A stretch of 64,000 bases of DNA from Acidocella aminolytica 101 = DSM 11237 (GTDB taxonomy: Bacteria; Pseudomonadota; Alphaproteobacteria; Acetobacterales; Acetobacteraceae). A model generated the notes under the pieces. It ran no database searches, had not been told where the DNA came from, and saw only the letters and a program-made list of their open reading frames with translations. This document shows positions 27,459 through 35,103 of this stretch, one piece after another. The stretch covers positions 124,001 through 188,000 of the forward strand of contig NZ_FQVJ01000001.1 in assembly GCF_900129125.1 (NCBI RefSeq). The letters are read 5' to 3'. Positions within the stretch are counted from its first letter, which is position 1, and every line of letters starts with the position of its first letter. The position numbers and the translations under genes are program-made.

Positions 27459-28693
27459 GCCGCCAGTTTGGCCAGAGCCGTCAAGGTTTCCTCCGCCGCG
27501 CGCGAGCCGCTATCGTGTGCGCCGTGAGCGGTGGTGTAGTCCAGAGGGCTGGTGGCCTCACCTGCGAAGAAAATCCGGTCCTCGAAAGGCAGTGCCAGAC
27601 GTTGCCGCGCGCTAGCCTGGCCGGGACGGGCGTAGCTGTAAGAGCCCTGAATATGGGTGGTGCGCGTCCAGCTTGAGGTGATCAGCGGCCGCAGGCAACG
27701 CCGCACATCCGTGCCGAACAGATTTGCCAGCCCGTCTATCACATGGGCAAAAGCCGCCGCCGGGCCTTGCTCGGACACAATCGCGGCGCTGTCATTGCCC
27801 AGATAACATTCGATCAAGGGCAGTCCCATTGAGCGGATATTGTAGCTGGCCGAAAGCAGGTCATGTGGATTGCCCATCACATGCGTTTCGGGCTCAAAGG
27901 GGCTGTTGCCGACAACTTCCAGAACCACCTTTTCATCCCGTCCCAGCGGCAGCTGTGCTGCGGCCTCTTGCCAGAGCTGCATCGACGCGGGCAGCTTGAT
28001 CGCCCCTCTGGCCAAAATCGCGGTGGAAACGGTTAGAATCACCGCCCGGGCGCGTAATGTGCCGGACAGCGTTTCCAATGTCACCCCATTGCCTCTCAGG
28101 CTGATGGCGTTCACCGGGGTTGACAGGCGCAGGCTTGTTTCGGTGGGCAGGTGCGAGGTGATGAGGGTTCCATAACCTCCGGGCAGGCGCCAATTCTCGT
28201 CCGTGGCAGCGGTTTCGTAGGCTGCATAATCCTGGGCGGACATATCCTCCAGTACCCCGCCGCTGATATAGCCGACCTTGGTGCGGATGGAATTGTTCCA
28301 TTCGTCCCCAGGCTTCAGTGCGTCGGCGGCAATGTCGCTCGCGGGGGGAGTATCGATCAACCTCTGGGTGAAATCTTCGAAGCTTTGCCGAGCAGCCTCC
28401 TGCTCCGCCTTGGTAAAACCAAGATCACGATGTTGGGTACGCCAGGCAGATTCCCGCCGGTCGATCTTTACCCCCGCTTTTTCAGCCAGCCCGGTCCAGA
28501 CATTGCGGCTGGCCGAATGCAGCCACGCGCAGCCCATATCCACCGGAATGCCCGCTATATCCAATGTCCAGGCCCGCCCGCCAATGCGTGGCGCGGCCTC
28601 AAGCATCATAACTTTGAGCTTGCTGCCTTTGAGCCGCCTTGCCGCGCCAATCCCCGCAGCCCCAGCCCCTATAATTGCGACGTCCATATCCAT
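27455..28693 (-). CDS. Flavin-containing amine oxidase
   Basis: A 412-residue FAD enzyme of the monoamine/polyamine oxidase family. The dinucleotide motif VAIIGAGAAGIGAARRL is at the very start, then EAAPRIGGRAWTLDI and GCAWLHSAS, the family's flavin contacts. The C-terminal RIFFAGEATSPLDYTTAHGA is the second FAD block. I start at the ATG at 28693 with GGAAGGAG in front; a longer in-frame extension lacks family features. No signal or membrane anchor is seen. The substrate is unknown; polyamines are possible, and a PuuB-like oxidase lies 2 kb away. It is divergent from a LysR gene that probably regulates it. Confidence 0.9.
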   Translation of the reverse strand: MDMDVAIIGAGAAGIGAARRLKGSKLKVMMLEAAPRIGGRAWTLDIAGIPVDMGCAWLHSASRNVWTGLAEKAGVKIDRRESAWRTQHRDLGFTKAEQEAARQSFEDFTQRLIDTPPASDIAADALKPGDEWNNSIRTKVGYISGGVLEDMSAQDYAAYETAATDENWRLPGGYGTLITSHLPTETSLRLSTPVNAISLRGNGVTLETLSGTLRARAVILTVSTAILARGAIKLPASMQLWQEAAAQLPLGRDEKVVLEVVGNSPFEPETHVMGNPHDLLSASYNIRSMGLPLIECYLGNDSAAIVSEQGPAAAFAHVIDGLANLFGTDVRRCLRPLITSSWTRTTHIQGSYSYARPGQASARQRLALPFEDRIFFAGEATSPLDYTTAHGAHDSGSRAAEETLTALAKLAA

Positions 28694-28737
28694 GCGCACA
28701 CTCCTTCCCGTCCTGATCATATTTAGGCGCGGGAGTA

Positions 28738-28758
28738 ATTCGATTAATATGATAGAAT
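28738..28758. promoter_or_regulatory. Candidate LysR binding site
   Basis: ATTC at 28738 and GAAT at 28755-28758 are inverted arms around an AT-rich centre (GATTAATATGATA), in the 95-base region between the divergent amine oxidase and LysR genes. The layout fits a LysR T-N11-A type site, but the symmetry is partial. Confidence 0.3.
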
Positions 28759-28788
28759 TGAAACACGCTATTCGAATTTGGAGATATA

Positions 28789-29688
28789 ATGCGTGGAAGT
28801 GAGTTTGCCCGGCTGCGTGCTTTTGCAGCGGTGGTAGAAGAGCAGAATTTCGCCCGTGCTGCGGCGCGTCTGCGGATTGCTCCGCCGACATTGAGCCAGA
28901 TGATCCGTGAATTGGAAGAAGCGCTTGGTGTGCGTCTGCTCAACCGCACAACGCGCAGCCTCTCTTTAACCGCGCCCGGGCAGAAATTGCTGGTGCGACT
29001 TAAACCTGCGATGGCCGAGATGCAGGCTGCCATGGAGGATGCCGCCAGCCTGAGCGACAAACCGGCAGGGCTGGTCAAGCTGCATACGCCTGCCCAGCCC
29101 TGCGCCATGTTGATTGAACCGCTGCTGGGGGCGTTTCATGCGGCCTATCCGGATATCGTGCTAGATATCACCGTGGATGATGCGGTGACCAACATTGTCG
29201 AAGGCGGGTTTGATGCCGGGATCAGGATTGGTGAATTGCTGGAGCAGGATATGGTGGCCATTCGCCTGACCGGCGACATGCGCCAGATCGCCGTGGCGGC
29301 GCCTGCTTATCTCGCTCGCCATGGTGTGCCTGAAACGCCGGGTGATTTGCTCGCGCATCGTTGCATTAACTGGCGCCCGCCGGGGCGCAGCGGCATTTAT
29401 AACTGGGAATTCGGTAAAGAGGGGCGCTGGTTTGCCGTGGCGGTGGGGGGACCCTTGCTGGTGTCTCACCGGGAGGTCGCATTGCAGGCCGCCCTGCAGG
29501 GGGTGGGCATCGCCTTCTGGAGCGAGCATATCTTGCGCCCGTATATTCAGGCGGGCCAGCTGGTACCCTTGCTGGAAGAGTTTTCCCCATCTTTTCCGGG
29601 GTGGCATTTATATTATCCCAGCCAGCGTTATTTACCTGGCGCGGTGCGGGCGTTTGTGGATTTTTGCCGGGATCATGCCGTCATCTGA
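28789..29688 (+). CDS. LysR-family transcriptional regulator
   Basis: A 299-residue LysR regulator. The HTH is seen in SEFARLRAFAAVVEEQNFAR and the following RIAPPTLSQMIRELEEALGV; RLLNRTTRSLSLTAPGQKLL follows, very typical of the group that includes regulators of aldehyde and oxidoreductase genes. The effector domain starts near residue 90. GGAGATATA precedes the ATG. Divergent from the flavin amine oxidase, which is the likely target. Ligand unknown. Confidence 0.9.
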   Translation: MRGSEFARLRAFAAVVEEQNFARAAARLRIAPPTLSQMIRELEEALGVRLLNRTTRSLSLTAPGQKLLVRLKPAMAEMQAAMEDAASLSDKPAGLVKLHTPAQPCAMLIEPLLGAFHAAYPDIVLDITVDDAVTNIVEGGFDAGIRIGELLEQDMVAIRLTGDMRQIAVAAPAYLARHGVPETPGDLLAHRCINWRPPGRSGIYNWEFGKEGRWFAVAVGGPLLVSHREVALQAALQGVGIAFWSEHILRPYIQAGQLVPLLEEFSPSFPGWHLYYPSQRYLPGAVRAFVDFCRDHAVI

Positions 29689-29854
29689 CCAAGGGCGTGC
29701 AAGATTGAAACGGGTGCCCCAAAAGAGTGACTACCTTGCCCTGCCGTGCCGGGTAACGTTCATCTGCTCGGGAGGCGGCTTATAAACAAAGCCCAAGAAC
29801 GGGCCGAACCAGGGGATAGCCAAATGCGGTTGAATAGGGAAGGGCAGGGTGGCC

Positions 29855-30385
29855 ATGGCTGATACGGGGCCCAAAAAAGCAATGAACCCGCTTATGAGGG
29901 AATGGAAGAGCCTGCTCAGGGTACTGCGCGAGGCCTCGCCTTTTGAGAGTTTCGAGCATGTCATTCTGCTGACCCTCTCCGTGCTGATCATCGTCATTAC
30001 CTTCGTGGCGACGCTGACATTGGTGCGCGATGTATGGGACCTTGTCTGGACCAACCAGATCAACCCGAACGACCCCGCCGAATTTCAAAGCGTATTCGGC
30101 AACATCTTCACCGTCATCATCGCGCTGGAGTTTAAAAGCTCCCTGCGGCTGAGCTTTTTTGACCGCAAGGAGGTCGTGCGCGGCCGGACTATCATGCTAA
30201 TCGCGCTGCTGGCGGTGGCGCGAAAATTCATCATTCTGGATTTACAGAAAACCGCCCCGCTAGAGCTGCTGGCGCTGTCTGGCGCGTCGCTGGCGTTGGG
30301 GGTGATTTATTGGCTGATCCGGGAGCAGGATTCGCATATCATGATGCGGAAAGCGATGTCGGAAAGTGTGGGCGCTAACGATTGA
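29855..30385 (+). CDS. PsiE-like phosphate-starvation membrane protein
   Basis: A 176-residue protein with four hydrophobic segments (VILLTLSVLIIVITFVATLT, VFGNIFTVIIALEFKSSL, IMLIALLAVARKFIILDL and LLALSGASLALGVIYWLI). The FTVIIALEFKSSL and VARKFIILDL blocks and the ESFEH start match the PsiE family. E. coli psiE is induced by phosphate starvation, but its function is unknown. I start at the ATG at 29855; a GTG two codons earlier is also possible. The gene stands alone between LysR and the tRNA. Confidence 0.75.
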   Translation: MADTGPKKAMNPLMREWKSLLRVLREASPFESFEHVILLTLSVLIIVITFVATLTLVRDVWDLVWTNQINPNDPAEFQSVFGNIFTVIIALEFKSSLRLSFFDRKEVVRGRTIMLIALLAVARKFIILDLQKTAPLELLALSGASLALGVIYWLIREQDSHIMMRKAMSESVGAND

Positions 30386-30406
30386 GAGGGCCGCCATTAG
30401 GTAGTC

Positions 30407-30481
30407 TGGTGCCGGCTGAGGGATTTGAACCCCCGACCTTCGGTTTACAAAACCGCTGCACTACCACTGTGCTAAGCCGGC
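30407..30481 (-). tRNA. tRNA-Thr (anticodon UGU)
   Basis: The minus strand folds as a complete cloverleaf of 72 bases plus an encoded CCA. The acceptor stem is GCCGGCT/AGCCGGC, the D-stem GCAC/GTGC with loop AGTGGTA, the anticodon loop TTTGTAA giving TGT, and the T-arm GGGGG-TTCGAAT-CCCTC. The D-stem GCAC/GTGC replaces the common GCTC/GAGC with a matched change. It reads ACA and other Thr codons. It lies between the PsiE-like and PuuB-like genes. No integrase or attachment-site repeat is seen beside it. Confidence 0.95.
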
Positions 30482-30484
30482 CTG

Positions 30485-30523
30485 GGTTGCAGCCTGTACT
30501 GGAAAAAAACCAAGGCAGCAACC
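30485..30523. repeat. Inverted repeat between tRNA-Thr and the PuuB-like gene
   Basis: GGTTGCAGCC (30485-30494) and GGCAGCAACC (30514-30523) are inverted with one central mismatch. They enclose CTGG-AAAAAAA-CCAA, which can extend the stem. It sits 10 bases after the PuuB-like stop, where a terminator would be expected. No T-run follows the outer stem on the minus strand, so its action is uncertain. Confidence 0.4.
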
Positions 30524-30532
30524 GTTTAGGCG

Positions 30533-31810
30533 TTATAGCTTGAGCCAATCCCTGAAACGGTACCACCAGGATCCGGCAACCGTGAGCGGCACCCGGAAAT
30601 TACGGCCGCCAGGGAAGGGGAAATAAGGCAGCCCGGCGAAAACGTCGAAACGCTGCGTATCGCCGGTGACGGCTTCGGCTAGCAAACGGGCCAAAAGATG
30701 CGTCGTGGTCACGCCATGGCCGCTATCGCCATGCGAGAAAAACACGTTCGGGGCCAGCTTGCCGATTTGCGGGAAACGCGTGAGGGTGAGGGCAAAATTG
30801 CCGCTCCAGGCAAAGTCGATTCGCGCTTCCTTGAGGCTGGGAAAGGTCTTGTGCAACAGGGGCAGAATCTTCGCGCGCACGCTTTCCGGATCCTGTCCGC
30901 CATAGACAATCCCACCGCCATACAAAATGCGGTTATCCGCGGTGCGGCGGAAGTAATCGAGGATGTAGTTACAATCCTCCACGCACATATCGGTGGGCAG
31001 CAGGGCTGCGGCTTCTTCGCCCAACGGTTCGGTGGCCAGAACCTGGGTGGAGACGGGCATCACCCGTCCCTCAAGGTCCGGCAGCACATTATGCAGATAG
31101 GCATTGCCGCAGACCAGGACGTTTTTCGCCGTGACTTCGCCCTGAGCGGTTTTCACAGTGACTGTCTCACCGAATTTCACTTCGGTCACGGCTGATTCTT
31201 CGTAAATCACCCCGCCCAGTGCTTCAAAAGCAGCCGCTTCGCCTTGCACGAGGTTGAGCGGATGCAGATGCCCGCCATGGTGGTCGATCAGCCCGCCAAC
31301 ATAACGCTCTGTTTTTACGTGTTTTTGCAGGGCGGTTTTGTCCAACGGCTCAAACCCCTCGGAGAAACCGAATTCCCGCCAGACCTTCATGTGGTGCGTG
31401 AGGCCACGCATCTGGGAATGGGTGAGTGCTGCGAAAATGCCGCCCGGCTTCAGGTCGCACTGAATATTATAGTCCGCCACGCGCTCACGAATGATGTTTC
31501 CGCCTTCACGGGCCAGCCCACCGATCACCTGCCCGGCTGCTTTGCCGTAACGTGAGGCGATCACGTCGAGGTCCCTTGAATAGCCATTGACGATCTGTCC
31601 GCCATTACGGCCGGACGCGCCGAAGCCGATCTTCACGGCCTCTAGCAGCATCACCTGGCGGCCTCTTTGGGTCAGCTCCAGTGCCGCGTTCACGCCGGTA
31701 AACCCGCCGCCGATCACGCATACATCAGCTGTGACGCTGCCGCTGAGCGGGGGGCGTGCATCCTTTTTGTTGGCGGTTGCGGCGTAATAGGAATTGATAT
31801 GATCAGTCAT
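30533..31810 (-). CDS. FAD-dependent amine oxidoreductase, gamma-glutamylputrescine-oxidase (PuuB/OrdL) type
   Basis: A 425-residue DAO-superfamily flavoprotein. VCVIGGGFTGVNAALELTQR is the dinucleotide fold near residue 30, followed by GFGASGRNGGQIVNGYSRD, the block characteristic of PuuB/OrdL proteins. The C-terminus has FFSHGDSGHGVTTTHLLARL. PuuB oxidises gamma-glutamylputrescine; other members act on sarcosine-like or quaternary amines, so the exact substrate is open. No puuA, puuC or puuD is nearby. The start overlaps the end of an upstream two-helix membrane protein gene by 8 bases, so they are likely cotranscribed and translationally coupled. Confidence 0.88.
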   Translation of the reverse strand: MTDHINSYYAATANKKDARPPLSGSVTADVCVIGGGFTGVNAALELTQRGRQVMLLEAVKIGFGASGRNGGQIVNGYSRDLDVIASRYGKAAGQVIGGLAREGGNIIRERVADYNIQCDLKPGGIFAALTHSQMRGLTHHMKVWREFGFSEGFEPLDKTALQKHVKTERYVGGLIDHHGGHLHPLNLVQGEAAAFEALGGVIYEESAVTEVKFGETVTVKTAQGEVTAKNVLVCGNAYLHNVLPDLEGRVMPVSTQVLATEPLGEEAAALLPTDMCVEDCNYILDYFRRTADNRILYGGGIVYGGQDPESVRAKILPLLHKTFPSLKEARIDFAWSGNFALTLTRFPQIGKLAPNVFFSHGDSGHGVTTTHLLARLLAEAVTGDTQRFDVFAGLPYFPFPGGRNFRVPLTVAGSWWYRFRDWLKL

Positions 31811-32219
31811 TTTTGTCCGGTCCCATCAACATGACGCCAAAAATTGCGCTGAGTATTGTCATGGTAATCACCATTAATCTGATTTTGTAAGCCTCCGCCC
31901 GTGCTTGTGCCACGGCCTCGTGCCGCATATTGCGGCTCGCCGCCGCCACCCTTTGGGCAAGTGGGGCCGTGCCGTTGATCACAAGGGCCGCCGTGTCCGC
32001 ATCCACTCTTGCCGGCAATGCGGCCATGGCGGCTTGCCGTGCGGCTGGTGTGGGGGCGCTCAGCACCGCATCCAACGCATCTTGCTGGTGCATCGCATCC
32101 ACCACTGGGGCGGGGATGGAGAAGCTGGCAAAGGTGCCAATTAGCCCCGGCAACAGGAAGCAGCACAGCATGAAGCCGATGCGGGAAGGTGAAACCTGAC
32201 GAGGCATAGAGCCTCGCAT
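31803..32219 (-). CDS. Small membrane protein of unknown function, coupled to the PuuB-like oxidase
   Basis: A 138-residue protein I do not recognise. It has a hydrophobic segment near the N-terminus (IGFMLCCFLLPGLIGTFASF) and another at the C-terminus (IRLMVITMTILSAIFGVMLM), with a helical, Ala-rich stretch of about 75 residues between, containing APAPVV-like and AAMAALPARVDADTAALVIN. The N- and C-terminal helices would leave the middle in the periplasm, or the reverse. Its last 8 bases overlap the oxidase start, which suggests a joint role, for example membrane docking of the flavoprotein. The start at 32219 is the first in-frame ATG; a second ATG four codons later is possible. Confidence 0.65.
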   Translation of the reverse strand: MRGSMPRQVSPSRIGFMLCCFLLPGLIGTFASFSIPAPVVDAMHQQDALDAVLSAPTPAARQAAMAALPARVDADTAALVINGTAPLAQRVAAASRNMRHEAVAQARAEAYKIRLMVITMTILSAIFGVMLMGPDKND

Positions 32220-32265
32220 CGGATTAAAATGGCTTCATGTCAAATGACGGACTCGTGGCGGCGTG

Positions 32266-35061
32266 TCAGGCCGCCGCAGCGGACTGCCTGGACGATGTGT
32301 CCAGGGGCGGCGGGTCCTCCAGATTTGCCTTCAGCGCTTCCAGCAGGGCGCGGCGGAGTTGGCTGAGCTTACGCTCATTTTCCACCTTCATGCCGAACAC
32401 ATCCTTTACATAGAACACGTCCACGGCGCGCACGCCGTATGTGGTGACGTGCGCGGAGGCAATTTGCAGCCCTTGCGCGGAGATGGCAGCGGTAACGTCA
32501 TGCAGTAGGCCAGGACGGTCGCGCCCATTAACCTCGATAACGGTGTGGCGGTTGGAGGCGCGGTTATCCACCACCACGCGCGGTGGCACATGGATGGCAC
32601 GTGTCCGGCCAGGGATCAGGCTCTTGGCCGCCTTACGGATTTCTGTCGCCAGCCTGATCCGCCCGGTCAGTGCTTGTTCAATCATGGCGGAGAGCCGCGC
32701 CAGACGGTGGGAGGATTCGAACGGCCCGCCATTGGCATCCTGAATCCAGAATGTATCCAGCGCCATGCCGTCGGTGAGGGTATGGATACGCGCATCCACG
32801 ATCGAAGCGCCCGCGATGGCCAACGCCCCGGCGATCCGGCTGAACAGCCCGGCATGGTCGGCGGTATAAACTACCACTTCCGTGACCGAGCGGGCGGGCA
32901 GGGGTTCGGTCTGGATGGTTAAAGGCGCGTTGCGGGCCTTGGCATCGCGGATCATGCGTCCATGACGCTCAATGCTCTCTGGATCGAAGCCGAGCCAATA
33001 GCTGGGGTAACCGAGAGAGAGAAAATCCTCCCGTTCCTGCGCCGGCCAGTCCGTGATCAAAGTTGTCACGACTTCTTTCACCCTTGCGATACGCGTATCG
33101 CGCTCAGTAGTGGAAAGCCCGCCCTCAAGCACTTCTGCGACGCGGGTGTAAAGTTCGCGTAGCAGCGTGGCTTTCCAGCCGTTCCAGACTTTCGGGGAGA
33201 CGGCCCGGATGTCTGACACGGTAAGTATTTGCAGCAATCGCAGCCGCTCAGGCGACTGGATGGAATCCGCCAGGTCGAGAATTGTCTTAGGGTCGTCGAT
33301 ATCGCGGGAGAACGCGGTCTGGCTGAGCAGCAGATGGTGCAACACCAGCCAGGAGACCATCTCGGTTTCTTCCTGGTCCAGCCCCAATGCGGGGCAAATG
33401 GTCAAGGCCAGCTCCGCCCCCAGCACGGAATGGTCTCCGCCACGGCCCTTGGCGATGTCATGCAGCAGCAGCGCCACATAAAGCGCGCGGCGGGACTGGA
33501 TTTGGCCGACAAGCTCCGTCGAAAGCGGCGCGATGTCTTTCAGCTTGCCCGCTTCCAGGCTGTTGAGGTTACGGATTGCCTGTACGGTGTGAACATCGAC
33601 CGTGTAAACATGGTAGGTGTCGAACTGCATCTGCCCGACAATGCGCCGCCAGTCCGGCAGATAGCGGCCGAGTATCCCGCTATCGTTGAGAATGGCCAGC
33701 CATTCGGCGGAATCGCATTCCTTGTCCGGTATTTCCTCACTGTCCCCGCAGAGCAGATTGAGAAACAGGCCAGCCGCCTTCTTGTTGCCGCGCAGCTTAG
33801 CCCCAAGCCCGGCATGGCGGATGAGGGTGCGTTTGGCTAGCGGGTGTAGCTTGAGCCCCCGGTCCCGCGCCGCGATGAGGATGCGGAAGATACTCGTCGG
33901 GTCCGTTGCCGGATCATGCCCGGGCGCAAACAGAATCTGCCCATCCGCCAGCACAAACCCCGCGGCGATCAGTGAGGCGTCCGTGGCGGGGGCGATGGCA
34001 GGCGGCCCGAGGGCGGTGCGGATGAGAGCGGGTTCCAGCACGCCGGTAACGCGTGCAACCTCACGCACCACCAGGAAGTAATGACGCATGAAACGCTCCA
34101 CCCCGTCCTGGCGGCCATGGCGGGTATAGCCCATGCGCGCGCCCACCACGGGCTGCAGGTCGAAGGTCAGCCGTTCCTCAGCCCGGCCTGCGACGTAATG
34201 CAGATGGAAGCGCACCGTCCAGAGATATTCCCAGGCACGCTTGCAGGCACGGGCCTCAGTTTCGGTGAGGATACCGCCGCCGGGCGAGTCTTTGCCCACC
34301 AGTTCCGTCATGGCGAAGGTGTTGAAAACGTAGCGGGAGAGCCAATAAAGCGTCTGCAGGTCGCGTAGGCCGCCTTTGCCTTCCTTCACGTTAGGCTCGA
34401 CCATGAAGGGCGTTTCGCCAAAACGTTTATGGCGTGCGGCGCGTTCGGCCTGTTTCTCCTGAATATAGCCGCTGGGTCCGGCGGCGGCGCAATCGGACCG
34501 GAACGCGGTCTGGAAATCCGCGAACAGACTACGGTCTCCCGCCAAGCAGCGTGCGTCCAGCATGGAGGTGCGAATGGTCACATCGCCTTTGGCCTCGCGC
34601 AAACATTCTGCCACGGTGCGGGTGGCGTGGCCAACTTTCAGCCCAAGATCCCACAACATGTAAAGGATAAACTCCACCGCTTTATTAAGCGCGGCGGAGG
34701 GAGAGGGGCCGGTGACGAACAGCAGGTCGATATCAGAGAATGGCGCCAGCGTGGCGCGGCCATAGCCACCCGTTGCCGCCATGGCCAGCTTGTCTTTCGG
34801 GCCTAGCGGAATCGCCCTTAAAGTAAACGTGAACAGCACACCGGCCAACTCATCCATGAGCCGCGCATGCAGCCGGGAGGCTTGCAGCCCGTTCAATCCG
34901 TCCTGCTCAAAGCAGGTCTGAACATGCGTTTGCAACCGTCCCAGTTGGCGGCGGAGGGCGGCCAGCGCCTCGTCCCGTGCTGGTGTGGCTTCGGCCTCGA
35001 GCAATTCAGCGAGGGCGGCGGCGATATCGGGCTGTTTCCTGGCGGCGGGCATGTCGGTCAA
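32266..35061 (-). CDS. glnD: Bifunctional PII uridylyltransferase/uridylyl-removing enzyme
   Basis: A 931-residue nitrogen sensor that uridylylates and deuridylylates PII proteins in response to glutamine. The nucleotidyltransferase is at about residues 70-180 (ATGGYGRATLAPFSDIDLL, giving G-G-x-G-R and S-D-x-D). An HD hydrolase follows near 500 (LLHDIAKGRGGDHSVLGAEL). Two C-terminal ACT domains are visible (TADHAGLFSRIAGALAIAG and VNGRDRPGLLHDVTAAISAQ). The length matches alphaproteobacterial GlnD. It lies 42 bases downstream of mutS on the same strand, a common neighbourhood in this class. Confidence 0.96.
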   Translation of the reverse strand: MTDMPAARKQPDIAAALAELLEAEATPARDEALAALRRQLGRLQTHVQTCFEQDGLNGLQASRLHARLMDELAGVLFTFTLRAIPLGPKDKLAMAATGGYGRATLAPFSDIDLLFVTGPSPSAALNKAVEFILYMLWDLGLKVGHATRTVAECLREAKGDVTIRTSMLDARCLAGDRSLFADFQTAFRSDCAAAGPSGYIQEKQAERAARHKRFGETPFMVEPNVKEGKGGLRDLQTLYWLSRYVFNTFAMTELVGKDSPGGGILTETEARACKRAWEYLWTVRFHLHYVAGRAEERLTFDLQPVVGARMGYTRHGRQDGVERFMRHYFLVVREVARVTGVLEPALIRTALGPPAIAPATDASLIAAGFVLADGQILFAPGHDPATDPTSIFRILIAARDRGLKLHPLAKRTLIRHAGLGAKLRGNKKAAGLFLNLLCGDSEEIPDKECDSAEWLAILNDSGILGRYLPDWRRIVGQMQFDTYHVYTVDVHTVQAIRNLNSLEAGKLKDIAPLSTELVGQIQSRRALYVALLLHDIAKGRGGDHSVLGAELALTICPALGLDQEETEMVSWLVLHHLLLSQTAFSRDIDDPKTILDLADSIQSPERLRLLQILTVSDIRAVSPKVWNGWKATLLRELYTRVAEVLEGGLSTTERDTRIARVKEVVTTLITDWPAQEREDFLSLGYPSYWLGFDPESIERHGRMIRDAKARNAPLTIQTEPLPARSVTEVVVYTADHAGLFSRIAGALAIAGASIVDARIHTLTDGMALDTFWIQDANGGPFESSHRLARLSAMIEQALTGRIRLATEIRKAAKSLIPGRTRAIHVPPRVVVDNRASNRHTVIEVNGRDRPGLLHDVTAAISAQGLQIASAHVTTYGVRAVDVFYVKDVFGMKVENERKLSQLRRALLEALKANLEDPPPLDTSSRQSAAAA

Positions 35062-35103
35062 GCTAGATCAAACCCCTGGAAGTTGGAATTCATCAGACAC
35101 GGA

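Noticed and set aside
28151-28726. 191-codon plus-strand frame inside the amine oxidase gene
   Set aside because: Shadow of the flavin amine oxidase, which has both FAD motifs.
30400-30540. tRNA-Thr as an attachment site for a genomic island
   Set aside because: No integrase gene and no second copy of the tRNA 3' end in the window.
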